From: Corythucha ciliata
Lineage: Eukaryota; Arthropoda; Insecta; Hemiptera; Tingidae
Length of the DNA: 64,000 nucleotides
Assembly (NCBI GenBank): GCA_038030265.1
Contig: CM075943.1
Span: 620,001-684,000, forward strand
Direction: 5' to 3'
This document shows, in pieces, positions 1 to 9,300 of this stretch. The stretch's first letter is position 1. The number at the start of each line of letters is the position of its first letter. The translations under genes and the position numbers were made by a program. The notes below the pieces were generated by a model. It did no database searches. It was not told the DNA's origin and saw nothing but the letters and a program-made list of their open reading frames with translations.

Positions 1-1725
1 ATTTCTTGGCCAATTCGGGCCTGCCTTCAGTCTACTCCCTTCCAGTGGAATCCGGCATGCGAGGAAGCCTTCAACACGCTGAGATGCATCCTCTCTTCGG
101 ATACGGTCCTGCTTCCTTACGACGATCGACTACCGCTCCTCCTGGCGACCGACGCCAGTCCGGTCGGAATGGGCGCTGTTCTTTCCCATCGCCTGTAAGA
201 TGGTTCCGAACGTCCTGTCGCATACGCCAGTCAAGCTTTCACTTCCACACAGTGCCGATATCCTCAGATCGATAAAGAGGCGCTAGCAATAGTACGGGCT
301 TGCCAGAAATTCTTTCATTACCTCTACGCTCGTCAGTTTACCTCAATTACCGATCAAAAGCCGTTAACTCAAATATTTCATCCGTCAACAACTCTCCCAA
401 AATTATGTATTTCACGCATGGCCAATTACGCTGATTTCTTGACACATTTCAATTACAAGATCATATATTGTCCGACTGCTCAGCACTGCAATGCCGATTA
501 CCTGTCACGTTCCATTCCGGGAACACCGAAGCTTCCTGAGCCTGGAGAGGCCGACGAGTTTGATGAATTCATGCTCCACTCGATCTCGAATTTTCCTGTC
601 GATTCTCAGCAGATCGCTGCAGCAACTGCGGCAGATCCGGAACTTGGTCCGCTTCTCCAAATCGTTCTACAAGGACACAATCTCGGCAAGTGGAAGGACG
701 GTGAACGAGAGTATACGCACTCGAATGGTTGCTTATTGTTCGAAAATCGAGTAGTCATCCCAACTAAACTTCGCCCCCTCATATTGGAGGAACTACATTC
801 AGGGCACATGGGTATGTCGAAAATGAAGGGCTTGGCGCGAGGTTTCGTGTACTGGCCTGGAATTAACAGCGACCTGGAAAATTTGGCCACCTCATGTTCA
901 GCGTGCCGGCAAAACTTGAACGCACCAGAGCGGTTCACAGAGCACCATTGGGACTACCCTTCACGTCCATGGGAGCGAATCCATGTGGATTATGCTGGTC
1001 CTATGATGAATGGTTTTTACCTGCTTATCGTGGTGGACGCCTTCAGCAAATGGATGGAGGTAGAGGTCACACGCTCCTCAACAACAGAGTCGACATCCGC
1101 GATCCTGGAAAAGTTGTTTTCTTCATACGGATCCCCTACTACTATCGTCACTGACAATGGGCCTCAGTTTACATCCAGCGACTTCACGCGTTTTCTTAAG
1201 GTGCAAGGTGTCAAATACCACAAGCGTACCGCACCATACCATCCCGCAACTAATGGTCAGGCGGAGAGGGCGGTACAAACCGTAAAGAAAGCACTACGAG
1301 CGGCGCAAGCGTCGACTTCAACTATCCAGCAGTGCCTCAATCGTTTCCTGTTCCAGTACAGAAAGACTCCACACGCCACTACTGGGCTGGCACCCGCTGT
1401 CCTTTTTCTAAATCGAGCGATCCGAGGACGCCTAGATTTGGCTCTCCCGGATTTCCAACAACAAAGAGAAATGAAAATACCATCAGTCCACAATTTTCGA
1501 CACTTCCAATTAGGAGACGTCGTTTTATTTCGAGGCTACGGGACTACTAAGTCTTCCCCTAAATGGCTTCAGGGTCGAGTCGCTGCCGTGCTCGGCGATC
1601 TCCACTATGAAATCGAGTGTCGGGACGTCCGGTACAAACGGCATGTCGACCAAATGCGTCGAGGGCCGGGAATGCAAATCCCTTTCGGCGAACGTGCTGC
1701 CCCAGGGTCACCTGAGCTAGAGTGA
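1..1725 (+). pseudogene. Gypsy pol remnant: RNase H end plus integrase
   Basis: Reading frame 1 encodes RNase H (TDAS motif near nt 150-161), then an in-frame TAA at 199-201, then the rest of RNase H, and from 418 an uninterrupted 435-residue stretch. That stretch holds an integrase. It has an HHCC zinc-binding N-domain (HSGH...CSAC), then the catalytic core with Asp near residue 191 (HVDYAGP), Asp near 245 (TDNGPQF) and Glu near 283 (NGQAER). A C-terminal DNA-binding region follows. The ATG at 418 is internal to pol and is not a true start. The enzyme would cut and join element cDNA to host DNA. The stop in RNase H and the missing upstream part make it a pseudogene. Confidence 0.85.
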
Positions 1726-1905
1726 CGCGTCCGCTTCTACGAGCGATCTCAATTGTCAGACGTGGAGACTCCACCGGGAAGCCCATCGACGTCCGAGGTG
1801 AGAACGCCGCCGCTGAATGTCTCAGGTTCGCCTTGTCGGACTTTACCGCGCAGAACGAAGCGCGTGATCCGGCCGCCGCTAAGACATTCACCGTAACATT
1901 CATTG
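1..1905 (+). mobile_element. Ty3/Gypsy-type LTR retrotransposon fragment A (3' part of pol)
   Basis: The window opens inside the pol region of a Ty3/Gypsy-type retrotransposon on the + strand. RNase H and integrase are recognisable up to 1725. Beyond that, another frame keeps a basic, proline-rich tail of the kind found at Gypsy pol C-termini (about 1845-1890), so a frameshift is likely. No LTR, primer-binding site or polypurine tract could be placed. A T-rich stretch (1910-1930) follows, and then the opposed gag fragment ends near 2081. The element is cut by the window edge and broken by a stop, so it is judged inactive. Confidence 0.85.
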
Positions 1906-2080
1906 TTCAATTTTTTTTTTTTTTTTTTCCTTTCTTTTTACCGCTTCATAATTTGTTTTTTTGTAATTACTTTAATTCACTATGAGAGGAAGAGATGTTG
2001 TATCCCAATCCGTTTAGCTTCGTCCTGTTTTCCCCAGAACTCCCTTAACAAATATATCAATTACCTTCCTTCCCTGTTCC

Positions 2081-3283
2081 CTATGTTTTCCATATCAGTA
2101 TCAGTTTTTTTTTGGTTTTATACGATTCGCTAATAAAAGTTTCTGTTCGTTTATTTCGGTACTCATTAAAATGCCCACAAATACAACACTCGTAATTTGA
2201 GGGGGGCTTTAACGTATAGAAATAATTGCGTCTTGCGTGTGCCACATTATTCAGGGCGATTCCTATTATTTCCTCTTCGGTGTGGGACTTTAAAATTTCG
2301 TTCGTCCGTTTCAAATGATCTGTAAATTCACGAAAGGATTCTGAGCTGAACTGGGGGCGAAATAAACAATTGCGTTGGAGGTCGGACATTCCATGGATAT
2401 TTATAAGTTCATGAAAAATTTTGTTTGTGAGCGTCTCGAAGTCCGAGACTTGTTCCTGGAAAACCAGCCGTTGCAAATATTCATTTTTTTGTTCTATTGA
2501 TAAATGGAGCAGGACCTGGTTGAAACTATTTCCTGATATATTGGATATACGTTTTGTTTTTAGTAAAAATTTCATGATGGAGTGAAGATTATTGGTTTTT
2601 AATTGAGGGACTTGGTCAATTGCATTTAGAATATATTTTGGGAGCTTTTGTTGATAATCGTTGTTATTAAAATGGGAAAAATTGGTGGGGTGTTTAAACG
2701 TAACTTTACCAGTCTGGGGGTCAGTTGTTAATTCGGCATTATTATTTGTATAAATGTTACTAGCGGACGGGGAGTCTTCAGAGACGGTGGCATTCTGTTC
2801 GGGTTGGGCGGTGGGAGGATTAATATCTGGTAGTTTCTTATGAGTAGATGGGGGCTGTTGGAGGGGGTTCGCGGTTGATTCGTCGTGGACAATGTGAAGA
2901 GAGGACTGAGTCATCATTTTGATGAGTTGGTCTAACTTTTTATCTATTTGAACCTGGGACTCTTCTAATTTTTTTATTACTGGACTTTTTTCCAATTCTT
3001 TATGGAACCATTCGTTTACATCGTTTGGGAATGTTCTTTTTTTTTCAAGAACCGATCGTACAGCGGATTTAAGGGCTTCGATTTGGGGATTTATGCTCCA
3101 ACAATTGTTAACAAAAGATTCTTTTCGTTCTTGATTTAACTTCTTAAAATTTATGAGCGTTATTTTGCTACAATTTTCGCACCTTTGTGATTGAAATTGT
3201 GAACAAACAATTGGGGGATCTGAGGATTGTCTTTTGCACGAAGAGCACTTGAAATTTGTGGACGGTTGGGAGGTGGACGACAT
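2081..3283 (-). pseudogene. LTR-retrotransposon gag-like ORF, 3'-truncated
   Basis: A 400-codon ORF begins with ATG at 3283, reading leftward. The N-terminus carries paired CxxC motifs (CSSC ... CSQ ... CENC), suggesting a small zinc-binding region. A charged coiled-coil-like stretch and a Ser/Pro/Thr-rich linker follow, then a helical gag-like region (SFREFTDHLKR, EEEIIGIALNNVAHARRNYF). Near the end a Cys-rich motif (CCICGHFN) looks like the start of a zinc knuckle, after which similarity appears lost. Directly upstream lie a tRNA-Lys-like primer-binding site and a probable LTR, which is why I call it gag rather than a host gene. No protease or RT follows; the element is cut where it meets fragment A. 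The clade (Gypsy or BEL) was not resolved. Confidence 0.6.
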
Positions 3284-3343
3284 TTTTACGAATTACTGGA
3301 TGAAGGGTAAAGGGCTTTTAAAATAACCGAAAAATAATGGGTT

Positions 3344-3361
3344 CAAACTGTTTGGGCGCCA
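3344..3361 (-). promoter_or_regulatory. Primer-binding site of the gag-bearing LTR element
   Basis: On the - strand the sequence TGGCGCCCAAACAGTTTG lies about 60 bases upstream of the gag ATG. TGGCGCCC is the usual start of a tRNA-Lys-type primer-binding site. It follows a plausible LTR end (TTACGGTGCA) by three bases. Confidence 0.6.
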
Positions 3362-3364
3362 GTC

Positions 3365-3740
3365 TGCACCGTAATGATTTTGATTTCACTACGAGCACCT
3401 AAGGAAGAGGTAATTTGGTAGAAATGAGGGGTATGACGTAACCGAATAAAATATTTATATTTGGCGGATTTATAAAAAGGGGGCAAAACTTAAGCTAGCA
3501 AAAAAAAAACAATCAATTTGGTTAAACAATTTACAGTTTTATAATCTGACCTCTATGATGACGATCTCAACTCTTGCTCTCGCTTCTTCCGTGTCCGAAA
3601 GTCCTCTCCTCATTTTTTATGCAATTTAATTTTTGTTTCGCCTTTTTCTCGCATACTCCTGGCGTTGGAGGGGATTAGGGAGGCGGCCCATACCTCTCCG
3701 CTCCACCGTAGGTTTTATTTGCTCGCTTAGCGTTGCAAAT
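3365..3740 (-). repeat. Probable 5' LTR of the gag-bearing element
   Basis: The inner border is set by the adjacent primer-binding site and a terminal TG/CA (at 3365 on the + strand). The outer border is uncertain, near 3715-3740. It contains an A/T-rich stretch that could hold a promoter. No second LTR copy is visible in the window, so the LTR status is inferred from position. Confidence 0.45.
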
Positions 3741-4200
3741 TCGATACTGAAATGAAGACAAATATCCAATTTACGGCTTAAATGCAAGAAAAAGTGCTCA
3801 TCGTGGCTTTAAACTGAGAAAAAGCGCTAATCTGTGAATAAGGTTTGGAAAAGGCGCTGATTCGCGGCAATTTGTCAAAATTAAGCACTGAAATCTCTAC
3901 ACTTTTGTATCACTCACTAGCGAAAAAATGAAAGTATACCTACTATTCATTAACGTTGTTTTTCTCTGTAATTTTCCATCTTAAAAGCCTTTAATGTATG
4001 AGAGGGGGGAAAGCCACGAATGGCACATTTTTATAGGTAATACTTGTTGGAAAAGTCTGTAAAATAAACAAAAGGAGTTTGTTTATAAATAAGCGCGATT
4101 ATTCAATTTAAAAGCAATTTTCTATCTCTCTCACACACACACACACACACTCTCTTGAATAGACTCAATAGAGGTTCTTTCATTTTCCTCAAGGTCTTTC
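3741..4200. repeat. Short type-A minisatellite tract and CA run
   Basis: About 3775-3900 holds three or four degenerate copies of the ~30-bp motif seen across the window (GAGAAAAAGCGCTAATCTG and similar). The rest is A/T-rich spacer with a short (CA)n run at about 4133-4150. No gene is seen. Confidence 0.6.
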
Positions 4201-4292
4201 AAGAGGCCAAAGCTCCCATTTACACCGGAGGGGTAGCGCCGCGCCGCCGACTACCAGCATTTGTCTGGCACTTGACGCAAGATGTTTTCCAA
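4200..4292 (+). other. Possible non-coding first exon of TOGARAM1
   Basis: A GC-richer stretch ends in a strong donor (AA|GTAAGTAC at 4292/4293). A matching acceptor with a pyrimidine tract (CCCCTTTTTTGTAG) ends at 4800, 90 bases before the coding start. Together they suggest a 5'UTR exon and a 508-base intron. An ATG at 4281 in this exon would, if spliced, open an overlapping out-of-frame upstream ORF. The 5' end of the exon is not determined. Confidence 0.4.
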
Positions 4293-4816
4293 GTAAGTAC
4301 GTATAGAGTTTGTAGACGTCTCACTTGAAAGATCTCGGGAGGTAGCGATTTATTTATTGCATGAGAAGGAATACCTTAAATTCAAAATCGACAACTCTTC
4401 TTCAAAGGTATCAATGAAATCCGGCTTTTAATCTTTTATTGCCACTTTCTGTAAATAAGAAAAGGCGTTAGAGATGAACAATTTGTGGAATGTTGAGTGG
4501 TATACGAAGTAAGAAATGTCACTTGAAATTGAAACGCTTATTATTAGTTCATAGTTTATGAATTTTCTTGGGGGTCTTCATGTCTTTTCTTAGGGTAGCA
4601 TGTATTGTGCACTCACATTTTTCATAAGTGGAGCAATCTTGTCGTGGTATCAAATTTGCGTGTTAGTGTAATCAGGCGTTAACCCTTCGGGTTCCCTTCC
4701 CCAAGAAAACCCTTTAAAAAAAAAGAAAGTGGGGTAGATGGTAATCCTTGAAAATATAACTATGTAAGTGTGTCAGACGCGGAAAGCCCCTTTTTTGTAG
4801 GAAGGAGAACCATTCG

Positions 4817-4827
4817 ATCGATAAGTC
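4817..4827 (+). promoter_or_regulatory. ATCGATAAGTC motif near TOGARAM1 start
   Basis: This 11-mer lies 63 bases before the TOGARAM1 start codon. The same 11 bases occur 261 bases before the ALG14 start. It contains ATCGATAA, close to the DRE/DREF-type promoter box of insects. A promoter role is inferred only from the shared position. Confidence 0.35.
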
Positions 4828-4889
4828 GGTAAGGCTTTGTTGTGCCAGTCAGATGGTTGTTAACGGAGTGTTATGTTCCTACCGTGGCC

Positions 4890-6308
4890 ATGGAGTTGAA
4901 AACAAAAATCGCCGAGTCCGCTGCTGCAGCGGCGGCCGCCGTCTCCATGCCACCGTCGACGCCGATCCGCGGCGGCGGTCGTCCAGCGAGCGGGAAACTT
5001 CTCGAGTTGACACCCATCTGGGAGTCGATCACGCGGTACAATCGCTTTCCAACCAATTACGATAGAACGCGCGTTTTCACCGAGTTGACACTTCGACTGA
5101 ACGGTCTCGAGTGGGAAGTGCGTCAGCACGCGCTTAGAGTTTTAAACGATATCATTCCAGTTGTGGCCAATTCGTACGGGTCGGAAGAGCTTGACTCACT
5201 CATGGTGCCCGTTGTATTGATAGACGTTGTTCAAAATCTGGGTCACTCGGCGCCCGCTCTCAGGAACAGCGCTCTTGAAGTTCTTAGCACTTATTTGAAA
5301 TACACTACCGACCCTGAATTTGTCATTCGATCAGTCGTAAGTACTGGAATTGAGTCGCCTGTAGCATCGAGCAGTTTACAAGGCACCGTCATGAACATTC
5401 TTCCTCGTTTACTGGATGAAACAGAGTCGATATCACATCAAACTCTTGTACATCTTGTCACAGCCGTCTCGAAGAAACTTGCCCAGCTTCCTTTTCAAAG
5501 ACTGGCGATTGAGTCGCTTTATAAAATACGTGATCTCGTGGGCGAGATGAGATTCGATCACTTCCTTGAGAGCTACTACCCTCAAGTTAAAAGAGATTTA
5601 GACGTTATTCGTAGCATGTATCAAATTGATTCCGACGTCCGAGATTCGGGCATAGATCTACAGAGTCCACCGCCCGTTGCCAATGACGAAGAATGGAGTG
5701 AAAATAGTTTCTCACCGCTTCAGGTAATGTCCGAAGAAATTAAAACCGGGGAAAACGACAGCGCTGAAAGTAGCAACCAGGAGGACTCTGAGGATGGACC
5801 CGAAAAATTGGAGACGGTCGTACTTGACAATGACGTCAAAATTAATGACGACGAAATGAAATTAGTCGAAGAAAACGTCGACGATCCAGAAAAGAAAACA
5901 CCCAGACGAGTTCATTTCGGCGGTGAAGTGGTCAAGTTGAGAACACCCGACAGTGACGTAACAAACGAAGCTCATGACGATCAAAGCTCGTTAGCTTCCG
6001 AAACGAATAAATCTGTCGAAAGTGAAATCGAAAAAATCCCATTTCAAGTAATGCAGGCCGCCGAACGGAAACGAGTTAGATCCAGTCATATTCCAGTGCC
6101 CATCGTGCCGACGTTGAGCCGCCCGAGGAGACGTCCGAGTATTACGTCACAGGGGGGCATTCCTAACTATGACGGTGGTGACTCTTTAACGAGTTCATCC
6201 GAAGGGGAAAAGTACTCAAACAAAGACTACTCTATTTTTCAACAAGAAAAAGATATCTTGTCTCTCGGATTTTTACCTAAAGACATTCTTCAAGCTCTCA
6301 TTAAAAAG
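4890..6308 (+). CDS. TOGARAM1: TOGARAM1 coding exon 1 (TOG1 and acidic linker)
   Basis: This exon has 473 codons. An alanine run (about residues 11-17) precedes TOG1, whose HEAT-like helices run from LTPIWESITRYNRFP to YYPQVKRDL. A linker rich in Glu, Asp and Ser follows, with a basic proline patch (RPRRRPS) near its end. The last residues, LGFLPKDILQALIKK, match the segment just before TOG2 in vertebrate TOGARAM1. The donor is AAG|GTTAGC in phase 0. The reading frame stays open into the intron until 6434; that extension is not coding in the spliced model. Confidence 0.87.
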
Positions 6309-9300
6309 GTTAGCGACTTGCTTCCATTTTCGAAAAACACTGCACAATTTCAGCAACAGTATAAAATTAAAATCACACATTTTTTTGCAACTCTTTTTTC
6401 ATTAATTTCTATAAGGGAAGGTACTTCACATTGAGAGGGTTCTTCAACAGACTTCCCCAAAATAAAGAAGAAAATTCGGGCGAAATGTGGAAGAGGCCGT
6501 GTTTGTCATGAATAGACCTCGACAACAATAGCACACTTTTTGAATAACAGTTCAATTTTTACCCTACTAAACTTCTTTTTTTTTTTTTTTTCTTTCTTTC
6601 TTTTTTTCTTCGACGACCTTCGCCCCTAGAAAGAAAATATCGATACTGAAGGTGGAACAGTCTGACAGATGATCCTACCCCCCCCCTTCATCTCTATCAC
6701 TTCTATTGAATAGCGTTTTTTTTTTTCCTCTCAATAGGTCCGTGTAATTAATCACTCGTAAAGAACTTTTATCTTAACGTTAACGATATCATTAGGGTAG
6801 GTACAAGACACTTAATCATGTTTCCTGTGTTAACCATCTCCCCTCTCCCAATTTATTGATGAAAATATGTTATCCGACCGTTAGTGATGGTAGGTGGGGG
6901 GTGCTGACTCAGTCTGGAACTTGGGAATTTTATGAAACGAAATCGTAGGGTTTCACGCTAGCCTCAGCTCAACTAATCGCAACATCATGACAAGTCAAAA
7001 GAGGTTACAATTTTTTTTTTTTCAGGGGAAAACTTGACTCATTGGAGTATACAGGGAAAAAAGGGGGAGGAGGGCAAGGCAGTGCGAATTCGCGTGACTA
7101 GACTAGTGTTTAAACTGAGATTGCCTTAGTTTGGCACTAATAAATAAAGAAGATTGGTATCGTAATTGTAGTTGAATTATTTAGTTCTAATGGATATTTT
7201 GGTAAGAGCAGGGCCGTTTCTAGCCCTCGCGGGGCCCCTAGGCGAGAACTATCGGGAGGCCCCCTAACAGCCGGTGGAAATCGTAAATGTATACTTAAAC
7301 AAAGACGCGGTTTCAGGTTTTGCTTAAAAGGGGGGGGGCTTCAGAAATTGTATGCTTTGCTCTACTAAAACTGGCTTGATAGCCACTCGCATCCTTCAAA
7401 TAGCTGAACTAGGTATTCCCCCCAAAAATCCGGATAAACTAACTATAGTTGCACCAAAAAATGGCAAAAACTGACTATTTTCGCGCCTTAAAAATGACTA
7501 AACTTACTATTTACTACGACCTACGTGGGCGCGCCTCGATGGTGTGATGGATTCAATGCTCGCTTCGCAACCCAGCGGGCCTGGGTTCGAATCCAGCCAT
7601 TGCCCACTACACTATAAGGCTGCGGCGAGCTGTGACACGGCACACTCGGCTTCGTGTGTGGGCGTTCCCGGCGGTGTGCGTTCAACAAACCGCGCACCGA
7701 CCGAAACGCCCGCGAAGTACGGATGTGAAGTGCCCAGTTAGATAGATGGGTATGACGTAGGAGCCCACTTGTGGCCTTGGCGTCGCCGGTCTCGGCTTGG
7801 CCGGGAAAGGCAACCTCCCCGCCACCCCCGAAAAAAATACTACGACCTAAAAATAGCGAAACTGGCGATTGCCGCTCTAAAAATAGCCAAACTGATTTCT
7901 CGCGCCCTATAAATTGTTAGACGTACGATTAGGGTGCCGTGAAAATACCTGAAAAGTTCATGATTCGCGCCCTAAAAATGGCTAAATCGACCAATGGCGC
8001 ACCAATAGTGGCCTTGGCGTCCTAAAACAGCTAAATTGGCTCCTCGCACTCTAAAAATGACTAGAACTGACGATTCGAGCCCTTAAAATGCCTATGCAGA
8101 TCATTCCTGCTCTGAAAATGGTAAAAGTGTGCCAAGAATGTCCAAAACTGAGCATTCACGCCTTGGCTTCGCGCCCTACAAATTGCAAAACTGACTGCAT
8201 AGGCCCTAAAAATTACTAAAATGACGATTTGCCCCTTGAAAATGGCTGAACTCGCAGTTCGTTCTCTGAAAATGACTAAAATAACGGACTTGGCTCTTTG
8301 AAGTTACAATTTTGGAGGTTCGTCTCAATTGAATTAACCAATTCCGTTGGTTTGGCTCTTTCAAATATCAATTTCGAAGGTTTGGCTTAACCTATAAGAC
8401 AATTTCGTGATTGTCTTCTTCAAAAGACAATTTCGCGAGGTTTCCCTCATTCTATTGCAATTTCGAGGGATCTTCAAAAATCAAATTTCCAGGATTTAGC
8501 CTTTTAAAGCCTCAATTAGGCAGTTTGTCTTCCTCTAAAATCCACGGTTTGGTCCACTTTAACAACCAAATTTCGTGGATTTGGCTATTTCAAATGGACA
8601 TTTCGGGTGTTTGGCTCAAATACGCACTTCTGGATCATTCAAGGCCCCTTTTTGTGGATCTAGCGGCTTAAAAGCCAAATTTGCGGAAAATCTAATTTTG
8701 TTGGGCTGAATTCTTCAAAAACCAAATTATTCGGAAATTAACTCTGTAAAGCCCCAATATCCCGGATTTTCTCTCCGAAATACGAAAGTGATCGTCTGCC
8801 GGTGTCTGCCTGGGGCACTTGCCCTTATTGACTAGTCAAACTGCACCCGAGGAAAATGATTAACCGGAAGAACATATTCCTGAAAACAGTCTCATTCGAA
8901 AGGTTTCATGGAGCTGATTACGAATATGATCGTCTGCCGCCGTCTGCCTGGGGCATTTGCCCTCTGTGGCTCGCCAAAAACACGTAATTCGGTGAATTTT
9001 GATTAACCGGAAGATAACAGTCCTGAAACTGGTCTTATTCGATAGGATTTATAGAGATGATTACAAATATAATGGTTTGCCGGCGTCTGCCTGGGGCATT
9101 TGCCCTCTGTGGCTCGCCAAACTCACGTAATTCGTTAAATTTTAAATAACTGAGGAGCACAGTCCTGTAACTGGTCCTATTCGATAGGTTTTAAGTAGAT
9201 GATTACAAATGTAATAGTCTGCCGGCGTCTGCGTGGAGCATTTGCCCTCGGCAAGTGCCCCAGGCAGACACCGGCAGACGATCACTTTCGTATTCAGCCA

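Noticed and set aside
4842..4889. Earlier TOGARAM1 start at GTG 4842
   Set aside because: GTG is not a normal eukaryotic start, and ATG 4890 has a strong context (GCCATGG) and is the first in-frame ATG after a stop.
6309..6434. Coding extension of TOGARAM1 exon 1 to 6434
   Set aside because: The family sequence continues from KK at 6308 directly to DDWRTRV at 28977, and both sites fit splice consensus in phase 0.
7544..7741. A 65-codon protein frame
   Set aside because: It lies wholly inside the SINE with target duplication and starts in its pol III promoter region.
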